Source of the DNA: Pseudobacteriovorax sp.
GTDB lineage: Bacteria; Bdellovibrionota_B; Oligoflexia; Oligoflexales; Oligoflexaceae
DNA: 64,000 bases
Reading direction: 5' to 3'
Assembly (NCBI GenBank): GCA_013215145.1
Contig: JABSRP010000013.1
Coordinates: 1 to 64,000 of the forward strand
Both the position numbers and the translations under genes were made by a program. The notes under the pieces were generated by a model, which saw only the letters and a program-made list of their open reading frames with translations, had not been told where the DNA came from and did no database searches. This document shows, in pieces, positions 34,793 through 43,555 of this stretch. The stretch's first letter is position 1. Each line of letters starts with the position of its first letter.

Positions 34793-35926
34793 ATGGGATA
34801 TAAAACTGATTGTAGACTCTTTACCGGTTATAAACCTTGTGTGCACAAGATCAAATGCGATGGTTGTCCTCATTACGATAAAATTCAATCTCATATTGGA
34901 ATTGTGAGTCTTGAGGCCATGGGAGCTGTTTTACGATCTACAGTATTGCTAGAACCTATAAAACGTAGATTTCCTCATGCCTACATCACATGGATCACAT
35001 TGAAGAATGTAAAACCGCTGCTCAATAATAACCCTCACATAGATAAAATCATTTGTCTCGAGCCAAAAACGCAGTCGGCTGTTGAAATGATGGAATTTGA
35101 CGCCCTATTTGCGGTGGATAAATCCATGGAAGCTGGCGCACTTGCTATGAAACTCAATGCCAAACAAAAATTTGGTTTTGGTATGGATAAGCGAGGGGTT
35201 ATCATCCCTTTAAGCAAACATGCCGATTATCAGTACGACGTGGGACTAGATGATAATTTAAAGTTTTTTGAAAACCAAAAACCAGAAACTCAACAGTTGA
35301 CAGAGTCCATGAACCTAGAGTGGCAACGTGACCCCTACGTTTTAGAGTTAACCAAAGCAGAGCACATTGAGGTTGATCAGCGTAGAGAGAAAATCTTAGA
35401 AGAAACCGACGGAGCCACTAAATTTATAGGGTATAATACCGGATGTTCTGTATTGTTCCCCTATAAAAAATTCACCATCGATAAAGCAATAGAACTAATA
35501 GCTCAGTGGCGCAGGAAATTTCCGGATGCTGCAGTGCTGCTCTTGGGAGGGCCAGAGGATAGCGAGCGACAGCAGCAGATCAAGGCTCACTTTAAGTCGG
35601 ATGCGAGAGTTGTGAATACCCCAACGACTCAGGGTCTTAGGAGCGGCGTGCTTTGGATGGCCTTGTCAGATCTAGTTTTTTCGGGCTGTTCTTTGGGTCT
35701 TCATATCGCCATTGCCCTGAAAAAACCGAGTATAGCTTGGTTCGGAGTGTCATGTAGCCAGGAGATCGACCTTTACGATAAGGGAGAAAAAATCATCGCA
35801 TCGGTGCCTTGTACTCCCTGTTGGAAAAAGTCATGTACCAACGAGCCCAAGTGTTTCGATATGGTTGGACTGGACGGTATCATGAACTCGACTGAGAGAC
35901 TTTTGGCTGGTTCTGCTACCTCATAG
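34793..35926 (+). CDS. GT9 (heptosyltransferase-like) glycosyltransferase with Cys-rich N-terminus
   Basis: The 377-residue protein belongs to the ADP-heptose:LPS heptosyltransferase superfamily. It has a GT-B layout with IGIVSLEAMGAVLRSTVLLEPIKRRFP, PHIDKIICLEP, GYNTGCSVLFPYKKFT, LLLGGPED and the nucleotide-sugar part SDLVFSGCSLGLHIAIALKKPSIAWFG. It differs from typical family members: about 25 extra residues precede the domain and hold CxxxxKxxxCxxCxxY-like cysteines (Cys at about 7, 16, 21, 24). More cysteines near the C-terminus (CTPCWKKSCTNEPKC) could bind a metal or a cluster. LPS core or surface glycan assembly is a likely role. The start follows GAGGGAGACC. Confidence 0.8.
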   Translation: MGYKTDCRLFTGYKPCVHKIKCDGCPHYDKIQSHIGIVSLEAMGAVLRSTVLLEPIKRRFPHAYITWITLKNVKPLLNNNPHIDKIICLEPKTQSAVEMMEFDALFAVDKSMEAGALAMKLNAKQKFGFGMDKRGVIIPLSKHADYQYDVGLDDNLKFFENQKPETQQLTESMNLEWQRDPYVLELTKAEHIEVDQRREKILEETDGATKFIGYNTGCSVLFPYKKFTIDKAIELIAQWRRKFPDAAVLLLGGPEDSERQQQIKAHFKSDARVVNTPTTQGLRSGVLWMALSDLVFSGCSLGLHIAIALKKPSIAWFGVSCSQEIDLYDKGEKIIASVPCTPCWKKSCTNEPKCFDMVGLDGIMNSTERLLAGSATS

Positions 35927-36022
35927 GCAAGCCTTTGGCAAGGCTGGTCCCCTAATATTTTTTTTTCTATAATTGAGACATGGCCGTTACGAGGTCTTTT
36001 AAAATATTGGGGAGGGATCAAT

Positions 36023-36820
36023 TTGTCGTTTATCGTTGATCGATATTATCAGATGCTCGAAAATCACAAACTATACAATTTAGTCAATTCCCCGCAATCT
36101 CTCGTTACATTCCTTGAATCTCACGTCGTTTGTGTATGGGGCTATCACGCACTTCTGCGCAGCTTGTACAAAGACCTAGTCACCAAAATCCAAAACATTA
36201 ATTCTGACTCCAGTAAAGAGTGCCTGCGCCTTATTACCGAGGTTGTGTTGGACGAAGTCGTCGAAGATTTGGGGGATGGGCAGTTTCAAAGTCATCTCGA
36301 ACTCTATATAGAGGCAATGGAAGACGCTGGTGCTAACGTTTCTCCGATCCTTACATTTTTCGATATGTTGGAAAAAGGTTTTGCTGTTAGGCGATCTTTG
36401 GAGTTATCTGGATTTACACCGGAAAGTGTCCGGTATGCGAAGACAATAGTTGGTTTTTTGAACGAGCCTATGCATAAGAAAGCCGCAGCACTTTTTTACG
36501 AGGGAGAGCCCTTTATCCCCGATCATTTTTTGGGAAGAATCGAAAGTTTAGGCCAACGGATGGCGACAAACTTGATTTTAGACTACTTTGAAGGTCATAT
36601 CGAAGGCCTTAAAAGGCCGGGATTTTCTGCCACTGGTAGACTAGTAGAAATACTTTGTTGTGGAGACAAGGTTCTGCATGAGCAGGCTGAGAAAGTCGCT
36701 GAAAAGATAATGAAAACTCGATTGGAACTTTGGAACTGTCTGGGAAATATAATCGATCTTCAAGAGGACGATCTTCCCGTGTTACGGGTCATTGCAGGGG
36801 GTAAAGAGCTAGGGCTCTAA
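36023..36820 (+). CDS. DUF3050-like protein, heme-oxygenase-like fold
   Basis: The 265-residue all-helical protein matches DUF3050: HVVCVWGYHALLRSLYKDL near residue 31, HLELYIEAMEDAG near 90, FYEGEPFIPDHF near 150 and DYFEGHIEGL near 175. The His/Glu pattern along these helices resembles the heme-oxygenase-like diiron oxidase fold, but I cannot say which residues bind metal. The family's function is unknown to me. The start is TTG, preceded by GGGGAGGG. It converges with the HAD gene, overlapping it by four bases. The upstream 96 bases contain no second gene. Confidence 0.7.
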   Translation: MSFIVDRYYQMLENHKLYNLVNSPQSLVTFLESHVVCVWGYHALLRSLYKDLVTKIQNINSDSSKECLRLITEVVLDEVVEDLGDGQFQSHLELYIEAMEDAGANVSPILTFFDMLEKGFAVRRSLELSGFTPESVRYAKTIVGFLNEPMHKKAAALFYEGEPFIPDHFLGRIESLGQRMATNLILDYFEGHIEGLKRPGFSATGRLVEILCCGDKVLHEQAEKVAEKIMKTRLELWNCLGNIIDLQEDDLPVLRVIAGGKELGL

Positions 36821-37470
36821 ACTAGTGGCAACAAGTCTTCAACGGTATTCACTGTAAAATCCGCTCCTGCTTTCATCAGTATATCCTCCTGCTGTATAGT
36901 CTTGACTCCAATGCACATCATCCCGGCTGACTTCGCGGATCTAATTCCATGGGGACTGTCTTCGCAAACCACTATGTTAGATTTTTGCTCAGGGTTTGCG
37001 AGTTGCAGCTTTTCTGCTCCAAGTAAGTAAGGTTCTGGATGGGGTTTTGGGTTTCGATAATTCTCTAATCCTAAGAAAAAGTCGCAGGGGATGCTTTTTT
37101 GGGAAACACAGGCCTCCAAAAACTTTCTTGGAGAATTGCTTACAATGCCAAAAGGTATTTTGTTTGTTCGAAGGCAGTTTAGTAGCTCTAAAGCACCAGG
37201 GTAAAGTGGTACGTCAGCGCTAAGAGCGATGAGTGACTCAAGTTTTGCCTGGATTAACGTGCCCCGTTCGTAAGGTTTTTCTGCATATTGACAAAGGTTC
37301 CTCGCGATTGCTTCTGTAGATCGACCTTTCTGCCTGGAGAGGATGTTATTCTCACAAGATCTCTTGAAGCAAGCTTCAAATGCATATTTCCATGCATCAA
37401 GATGAATGCCTTCGGAATCAGCTAGAACGCCATCGAAATCGAATAGGAAGGGGTGACCAATCACCTGCAA
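36817..37470 (-). CDS. HAD-superfamily hydrolase (subfamily IA, beta-phosphoglucomutase-like)
   Basis: The 217-residue protein has the HAD motifs in order: FDFDGVLADSEG (motif I, Asp nucleophile near residue 12), a cap domain of about 70 residues, IVSNSPRKF (motif II), NPKPHPEPY (motif III Lys) and CEDSPHGIRSAKSAGM (motif IV). This matches subfamily IA phosphatases and phosphoglucomutases, and the substrate cannot be deduced. It is convergent with the DUF3050-like gene and divergent from the Clp gene, 70 bases away. Confidence 0.85.
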   Translation of the reverse strand: MQVIGHPFLFDFDGVLADSEGIHLDAWKYAFEACFKRSCENNILSRQKGRSTEAIARNLCQYAEKPYERGTLIQAKLESLIALSADVPLYPGALELLNCLRTNKIPFGIVSNSPRKFLEACVSQKSIPCDFFLGLENYRNPKPHPEPYLLGAEKLQLANPEQKSNIVVCEDSPHGIRSAKSAGMMCIGVKTIQQEDILMKAGADFTVNTVEDLLPLV

Positions 37471-37539
37471 AATACTGTCTCCGGTTAGTGGGAAAACTGC
37501 TAAGATGTGCCCATAGGTTTGAACTATACGAGGTACATA

Positions 37540-39990
37540 ATGGTACAGCGACTGATAAAAAATTCTACCGTAAAAGTTACCGAGGCGCTACAAGCCGCTT
37601 TGATGGAATATGCGAACCAAAGAAAATCTGCGGTTGGTCCCGAAGGAATTTTGATAGCACTCATAGATCAACAGGATTCTATTGTATTAAAAATATTCAA
37701 TCATTTAGATTTAGATGCTGGTGAACTAAGGCGACGAATTGTCGATCATGCCTTGGATGCAATGAATAGCCTCCCCGAGTTTAGTCCTGGGCAAATGAGT
37801 CAAATAAGGATGACAAAAGATGTAGAAAACCTTTTTGGTGCAGCTGATCGCGAGCGGAGAAGACTGGGAGATGCCTTTATTTCGACCGGAGCTCTATTTC
37901 TCGCCTGTTTCGATGGCAGTGTACCTGGTAATGAGAAGATCCTTACCCTAGTGGAACTATCATACGATTCCTGCAAGCAGGCTCTTGATGAAATCCGAGC
38001 TGGACAGAAAGTTGAGAGCCGAGAGGAGGAATCCAAGCAGTCTACTCTAAAAGAGTACACGCTAGATTTGACTGCTTTGGCGAGGAAGGATCAGCTCGAT
38101 CCGGTAATAGGAAGGGACGAAGAGATCAATCGCGTGATACAGATTCTGTCACGTCGTAAAAAGAATAACCCTCTCCTCATCGGCGAACCAGGTGTTGGAA
38201 AAACCGTGATTGCCGAAGGCCTTGCAAATCGGATTGCCGCAGCTGATGTCCCCGAGTACTTAGGAAACAAGAGAATCCTTTCCTTGGAGATCGCTAGTTT
38301 AATTGCTGGTGCGAAAATGCAAGGTGAATTTGAAGAAAGGCTTAAAGGAGTAGTCGATGAAATCAAAGCTTCTGATGGTCAGTATATACTATTTATTGAT
38401 GAGATTCATACTGTCGTGGGAGCAGGTCGTTCTTCTGGAGGATTAGATGCTTCGAACATGCTGAAACCAGCTCTGGCGATGGGACAGCTGCAGTGTATTG
38501 GAGCAACGACTAACCGTGAGTACAAACAGTATATCGAGGCGGATAAAGCTCTTGAGCGCCGATTTCAAATTGTTCGAGTCAATGAGCCCTCCACGGAAAC
38601 TTCCATTCAGATCCTTAGTGGAATTAAAGAAAAGTACGAGGGTCATCATAAGATCAAATATACGGATGAGGCTCTAGTAGCGGCTGTTGAGCTTTCTGAT
38701 CGTTATTTACAAGAACGTAGTCTACCAGATAAGGCCATCGACTTGTTAGATGAAGCCGGGTCTCAAAAGAGGCTAAAGTACCTATACAGCCCGCCCGAAA
38801 TACGAACAATCGAAAAAGAAAGAAATGAACTCCTAGAATTAAAGTCCAAGGCTTTTAATGAGCAGGATTTTGAGCAAATGTCTATGTTTCAAATGGACCT
38901 TGCCCGATTGGAAGAGAAACTATCAGCCATGAAGGATGAGTATAGCAAGACAACCGATCAAAATGATCGGATTGTAAATGAGGAGAATATTGCTGCTCTT
39001 ATCAGTAAACAAACGGGGGTTCCCGTAAATAAACTTGTTGCTGAGGAAGCAGAAAAATTAGTTAACCTTGAATCGTATCTCAAGAAGAGAGTTATCGGTC
39101 AAAACCATGCGGTAAAAGCCGTATCTAATGCCATCAGGAGAAATCGGTCTGGCTTAAAGCGATCGAGTACTCCAATTGCCTCATTTTTGTTCTTGGGACC
39201 CACAGGGGTCGGGAAAACCGAACTTGCTAAGGCCTTGGCTTCACATATAATGGATGATGAAAGCAAAATCATCCGAATTGATATGTCCGAATTTATGGAG
39301 CGCCATGATGTTAGTAAGTTGATTGGCTCTCCTCCTGGTTATGTTGGCTATGGAGAGGGGGGACAACTCACTGAGCAGGTGCGCAGGCAGCCTTACAGTG
39401 TGATTTTGTTCGATGAGTTTGAGAAGGCGCATCCAGATGTATTCAATCTACTCTTGCAGGTTTTGGACGAGGGTTGGCTGACTGATTCCGAAGGACAAAA
39501 AGTGAGCTTTACTAATACTATTGTGATAGGGACCTCAAATCTTGGAAGCGAGGTTATGGGTGAAAAGAAAAAACCTATTGGAATCGGCGCTCAGTTAGAT
39601 CCTTGGTCTAAAGATGATGAAGTTAAAGAGGTCTTCCAGATTGCTAAGAAGTTCTTACGACCAGAATTTTTGAATAGATTAGATGAATTGATTGTCTTTA
39701 ACCACCTTGGTCCCGAGCAGCTTGAGAAGATAATTGATATAATATTTGATGACTTGGCGAATCGACTCAGTGATTTAAATTGGAATCTAAATCTTGATAG
39801 TGCGGTAAAGCCGTTTATTTTGGATGAAATTGATACCCACAGTTACGGGGCCCGTCCCTTGAAAAGAAAAATTCAAGATTTGGTAGAGAACCCCATAGCC
39901 AACGTCCTATTGAACCCAAAATTAGTTGAGGGACGTCAAAGCGTTGATGTTAAAGTACTCGATCAAAAGATTAGCATTTCTATGTCTTAG
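37540..39990 (+). CDS. clpC: ClpC/ClpA-type AAA+ chaperone ATPase
   Basis: This 816-residue unfoldase has an N-terminal Clp-repeat domain (about 1-140) and two AAA+ modules. Walker A is GEPGVGKT (near 215) with Walker [10 protein letters not shown]; the second is GPTGVGKT (near 553) with [14 protein letters not shown] short middle region with [19 protein letters not shown] looks like the ClpC UvrB-like motif; the long ClpB coiled coil is absent. The ClpP-contact loop reads PIGIGA, close to ClpA's IGL and ClpX's IGF. It probably supplies a ClpP protease. The start ATG at 37540 has GAGG seven bases upstream; an earlier in-frame GTG at 37507 lacks one. It overlaps the transglycosylase gene by 44 bases. 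Confidence 0.88.
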   Translation: MVQRLIKNSTVKVTEALQAALMEYANQRKSAVGPEGILIALIDQQDSIVLKIFNHLDLDAGELRRRIVDHALDAMNSLPEFSPGQMSQIRMTKDVENLFGAADRERRRLGDAFISTGALFLACFDGSVPGNEKILTLVELSYDSCKQALDEIRAGQKVESREEESKQSTLKEYTLDLTALARKDQLDPVIGRDEEINRVIQILSRRKKNNPLLIGEPGVGKTVIAEGLANRIAAADVPEYLGNKRILSLEIASLIAGAKMQGEFEERLKGVVDEIKASDGQYILFIDEIHTVVGAGRSSGGLDASNMLKPALAMGQLQCIGATTNREYKQYIEADKALERRFQIVRVNEPSTETSIQILSGIKEKYEGHHKIKYTDEALVAAVELSDRYLQERSLPDKAIDLLDEAGSQKRLKYLYSPPEIRTIEKERNELLELKSKAFNEQDFEQMSMFQMDLARLEEKLSAMKDEYSKTTDQNDRIVNEENIAALISKQTGVPVNKLVAEEAEKLVNLESYLKKRVIGQNHAVKAVSNAIRRNRSGLKRSSTPIASFLFLGPTGVGKTELAKALASHIMDDESKIIRIDMSEFMERHDVSKLIGSPPGYVGYGEGGQLTEQVRRQPYSVILFDEFEKAHPDVFNLLLQVLDEGWLTDSEGQKVSFTNTIVIGTSNLGSEVMGEKKKPIGIGAQLDPWSKDDEVKEVFQIAKKFLRPEFLNRLDELIVFNHLGPEQLEKIIDIIFDDLANRLSDLNWNLNLDSAVKPFILDEIDTHSYGARPLKRKIQDLVENPIANVLLNPKLVEGRQSVDVKVLDQKISISMS

Positions 39991-41869
39991 TATCTTAGTC
40001 TCGACGCCCATTTTGGCCTCGAACCAAAAGCTTCGGGACTTATTAGAAAACTACCGTACTCAAAAAAAAATAGAATTTGAAAAAGCTGAATTTGAAAGCT
40101 CACCTCGCTTTCATAACTCAATTACTGATCAAAACCTACGATTAATGTCGCAGGCAAATTTTTTGTATCAAACAAAGAGTTACGGTGAAAGTAGGAAGTT
40201 TTTAAATCAAATCAAAAAAGAGGAATTACCGTTTCAGAACTACTTAAAATTTTTGAGATTAGATTACATGTTGTATCTGAAACAAGGAAACTTTCAAGAA
40301 ATACGAAAGCGTCTAATAACTCGGTCCAAAGATAGTAAGTACATGATTTTTTTGGAAGAAGGTTCAGTATTTTCTGAAACGTTATCACTGATCAAAAAAA
40401 ATAGAAAGTTGACAACGATCTTCTTAAATAAATCCGTCGCTGCCTTTCCAAAATCTGAAGCTTCCATAAAGGCTTTCCAGTATTTACAAACTTGTGAGGC
40501 CGATTACTCCTTAAAGTTCCACCAACTGATGAATTTGGCTAGACTTACTGAGCTAGTTCCAGGGTTGGACGATTGGATTCTATCCCTCCTCGAGCAAGAT
40601 AGAATTGATTACGGCAGAAGTAAACAAATACCCTTTTTGCAAGCTAGGCTTCTCAGAAGGCTGGGTAGGTTTGATAGGGTCGAAGGGTTGCTCGAGAATC
40701 TTGACGAAAAATCCCAAGACTCGATGAAACCTGGGCGGCTTGCGAACCTTGCGGCCCATATGTACCTGGATCGCGATCTGACTGGTAAAGGGTTCAGCTG
40801 GTATTACCGCATAGCCAATAGTCCTAAACTAAGTTATTTGCAAAGAAAAAGGCTCGCATTTAATCTGGCCGAACATGGTTATTTTCGTGAAGCTGGGACA
40901 CGATTTGAGAGTTTGAAGAAAGTAACCGGAAGTCGTTCCGTCCGCTGGGCCTATTTCTGGTCTCTATATCGATCAGAACAATACACGAAAGCTCTAAGAC
41001 GTCTCAATCGAAATCGTACTCCGCCCTTGGATCCAGCAAGTCGGGAGATGCTAACCTACTGGAAGTCTGTGGTGTTGGATAAACTGGGACAAAAGCGAAA
41101 GTCCGAAATTGAAAAGAACCGTCTTTTGGAAAAATTTCCCGACAGTATTTATGCTATCGCTTTAACCCCAAGGGCTGTGGACGGGGACCCAAGGCCTTCA
41201 GAGTCTGCGAGTGGAAATTTTCTCAATGATGACATCTTTGATCAGAGAAAATGGCTAGAGGGTCGAACTGATCGGATTAAGTCGATGAGAAAAGCAAAAA
41301 AAGCTAAAGAACCCGACTTATTAAACTCGTTGGAAAAAAATGAGTTTCCTAAGCCTTATCGGAATTGGGTAGAAACAGTTTCAGGAGTTTTAGGGCTAGA
41401 CAGTCATCTTGTATTTTCAATCATGAGGGCTGAGAGTTTTTACAATCCCTATGCTCGTTCTTTAGTTGGTGCGATGGGGTTTTTACAAATTATGCCTCTC
41501 ACGGCTTTTCGGATAAGCTTAGAACTTCAAGATGAAAACTTTAAAGTAGAAGATCTGGAAGATCCGAGAATAAACCTTCTCTATGGAATTTACTATATCG
41601 ATAAATTATTGAGGGCTTTTGACGGAAACAAGATTCTAGCCGTTGGATCTTACAATGCTGGACCTGATGCTATGATGGACTGGATAAGGCATTGTCTACC
41701 CTGTAATTCTATGGAGCTTGTTGAGTCTGTCAACTACAGGGAAACTCGTAGATATATTAAAAAAGTTATTGGTTTTTATGGCCGATATAGCAAAGTTTAC
41801 TCAGGTCGCAGGGAATTTTCGATCAATAAGGATGTAGCTCAAACAGTGTACTCAGGAAGACTTTATTGA
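39947..41869 (+). CDS. slt: Soluble-type lytic transglycosylase (SLT, GH23)
   Basis: Lytic transglycosylases cleave MurNAc-GlcNAc bonds in peptidoglycan, forming 1,6-anhydro ends. The 640-residue protein has a signal peptide cleaved after ILA-SN. A long alpha-helical region follows (about 30-430) with TPR-like helix pairs, then the SLT domain (about 475-620). That domain has the catalytic Glu in MRAESFYNPYARS, then GAMGFLQIMP and SYNAGPDAMMDW. This matches the Slt70 superhelix-plus-catalytic layout. The ATG at 39947 gives the signal peptide a proper start. It begins 44 bases inside the Clp gene, so a promoter would have to lie within that gene. Confidence 0.9.
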   Translation: MLKYSIKRLAFLCLSILVSTPILASNQKLRDLLENYRTQKKIEFEKAEFESSPRFHNSITDQNLRLMSQANFLYQTKSYGESRKFLNQIKKEELPFQNYLKFLRLDYMLYLKQGNFQEIRKRLITRSKDSKYMIFLEEGSVFSETLSLIKKNRKLTTIFLNKSVAAFPKSEASIKAFQYLQTCEADYSLKFHQLMNLARLTELVPGLDDWILSLLEQDRIDYGRSKQIPFLQARLLRRLGRFDRVEGLLENLDEKSQDSMKPGRLANLAAHMYLDRDLTGKGFSWYYRIANSPKLSYLQRKRLAFNLAEHGYFREAGTRFESLKKVTGSRSVRWAYFWSLYRSEQYTKALRRLNRNRTPPLDPASREMLTYWKSVVLDKLGQKRKSEIEKNRLLEKFPDSIYAIALTPRAVDGDPRPSESASGNFLNDDIFDQRKWLEGRTDRIKSMRKAKKAKEPDLLNSLEKNEFPKPYRNWVETVSGVLGLDSHLVFSIMRAESFYNPYARSLVGAMGFLQIMPLTAFRISLELQDENFKVEDLEDPRINLLYGIYYIDKLLRAFDGNKILAVGSYNAGPDAMMDWIRHCLPCNSMELVESVNYRETRRYIKKVIGFYGRYSKVYSGRREFSINKDVAQTVYSGRLY

Positions 41870-41943
41870 TCCATCTGTCAAAAGTCTGACATCGTAGTAA
41901 ATTCGCGATACCTCATTTAATATTAATCTAAGGGGGGCTCAGC

Positions 41944-42471
41944 ATGGAAGATAAATGGCTATCAATCGTGGAATATGCGAGGACGTACGATATTTCAGAT
42001 ATGACAGTCAGAAGACGGATCAAAACAGGAAAGCTCAATGCAGAGCTGCGAGATGGGAAGTACTTTATTAATGCCAGTCTTGAAAAACCAAAAAGTCGTT
42101 TTGATGCCACCGAAACCACAACAAAATTACCGATTGTAGAATCGCGCAAACCTTTACCAGAAAGCCAGTCACTTGATATTGTGGGAGCTTCTCACTTCGA
42201 AGAGCGATTAGAGCAGCCAAAGCCAAGCCCAAAAACTCTTCGAGATCATGAAGTGGTAAACAAAATTGATGAGATTCTACTCATCTGTAAGTCTAAGTCA
42301 GATCAATATAAGAAAAACGAGCAGTATTTGAGAATGAGTTTTTCGAATAAAGTCTTACATCTCGAACAGACCATCAAAACCAAAGATATGGAAATCGCGG
42401 CGCTGAAACAGCAGGTTGAAGATTTAGAAATATTGCTACGAATGTATGACCAAAAAACGATTCAAAAATAG
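41944..42471 (+). CDS. Excisionase-type HTH protein with C-terminal coiled coil
   Basis: The 175-residue protein starts with an excisionase/MerR-like winged-helix unit: WLSIVEYARTYDISDMTVRRRIKTGKLNAELRDGKYFI (about residues 4-45). A proline-rich disordered linker follows (about 50-105), then a coiled coil (about 125-168, VLHLEQTIKTKDMEIAALK). It resembles HTH_17 proteins that sense a partner via the helix. No phage or integrase genes are nearby, so a mobile origin is not supported; it may be a chromosomal regulator. AGGGGGGCTCAGC precedes the ATG. It overlaps the 3' end of queA by ten bases. Confidence 0.7.
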   Translation: MEDKWLSIVEYARTYDISDMTVRRRIKTGKLNAELRDGKYFINASLEKPKSRFDATETTTKLPIVESRKPLPESQSLDIVGASHFEERLEQPKPSPKTLRDHEVVNKIDEILLICKSKSDQYKKNEQYLRMSFSNKVLHLEQTIKTKDMEIAALKQQVEDLEILLRMYDQKTIQK

Positions 42472-43544
42472 ATCAAACTCGAATCTCCATAAGAGAAAAA
42501 ACGCAGCTCTTGTTCGATAGCATATCGGTAGATTTCTAGAGTTCTTTCGTAACCAGCAAGTGCGGAAATGAGCATGATCAATGTACTTTCAGGTAAATGA
42601 AAGTTTGTTATGATCCCATTAAATATTGAACTTCTGAAGCGATAGTCCTTACTTTTTGGGTATATGAAAATATCGGTCTTGTGCCATCTGTCCAAGTTTG
42701 TTTTATGGTCTTGGGACATCCCCATCTGAAAAAAAGCTTCGATGCACCGTAATGAAGTCGTGCCAACTGCAAATATTGGTCGATGTTCTTGTTTCGCCCT
42801 AACTAGTTTTTCGTAAACAGATTCGGTGATCAAATAAGTTTCGCTATGCATTTTGTGGTGTTCAATACTCTCACTTTTTACTGGAAGAAAAGTACCGGCT
42901 CCGACATGCAAGGTAATATCGAGCATTTCGATATTGTACTCCTGATTTAATTGTTCAATCAGGTCTTCAGTAAAATGCAGTCCCGCAGTAGGCGCTGCAA
43001 CGCTTCCTTTAGGTCCAGAATAGACGGTCTGATACCGCTCTTTGTCATTTACCTCATCCTCACCGCTCCTTTTTATGTAGGGAGGTAACGGTATGTCGCC
43101 ATATCTATCAATAAGTGCATAAAAGTTGTCCCAACTACAGTCGAATTCCACGACAAATGTGGGTAGGGTGCCCTCTTGGGTCTGCCGTATTTGTCCTTCG
43201 AACCCTTCGAATGTTAGCTTTCGACCTGATCTAATCTTTTTAAAGGGCTTTCCAATTCCGACCCAGGTGGCATTTTTTGTTTCTAACAGTGGCTCAATAA
43301 GGGTGATCTCTACTTTTCCACCTGTGTCTAGTCGCCCTGTTACCCGACTCGGTATGACTCTGCTGTTATTGCGAATTAATAGAGAACCTTCTGGAAGAAA
43401 ACTTCCAATATTCTTGAATATCGAAAGCTCTTTTTCTTGGCTCGAGCGACTCACCAGCAAACGAGATAAATCCCGCCTGGAATTTGGGATATGGGCGATC
43501 AGAGATTCTGGTAACTCGAAGTTAAAATCGGATTTGGTTAACAT
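42462..43544 (-). CDS. queA: S-adenosylmethionine:tRNA ribosyltransferase-isomerase
   Basis: QueA transfers the ribosyl unit of SAM onto preQ1 in tRNA, forming epoxyqueuosine. The 360 residues have typical blocks: FNFELPESLIAHIP at the N-terminus, RLLVSRS, IRNNSRVIPSR, GSVAAPTAGLHFTEDLI, TLHVGAGTFLPVKSE, HKMHSETYLI, AVGTTSLRCIEAFF and TNFHLPESTLIMLISALAG. Together with queE at 7.7 kb it shows that the organism makes queuosine. The preceding luxE-luxC-like gene ends 11 bases away, so both may be on one transcript, with no obvious functional link. The start follows TACTGAAAGACTTATTT, a weak site. Confidence 0.95.
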   Translation of the reverse strand: MLTKSDFNFELPESLIAHIPNSRRDLSRLLVSRSSQEKELSIFKNIGSFLPEGSLLIRNNSRVIPSRVTGRLDTGGKVEITLIEPLLETKNATWVGIGKPFKKIRSGRKLTFEGFEGQIRQTQEGTLPTFVVEFDCSWDNFYALIDRYGDIPLPPYIKRSGEDEVNDKERYQTVYSGPKGSVAAPTAGLHFTEDLIEQLNQEYNIEMLDITLHVGAGTFLPVKSESIEHHKMHSETYLITESVYEKLVRAKQEHRPIFAVGTTSLRCIEAFFQMGMSQDHKTNLDRWHKTDIFIYPKSKDYRFRSSIFNGIITNFHLPESTLIMLISALAGYERTLEIYRYAIEQELRFFSYGDSSLIYF

Positions 43545-43555
43545 AAATAAGTCTT

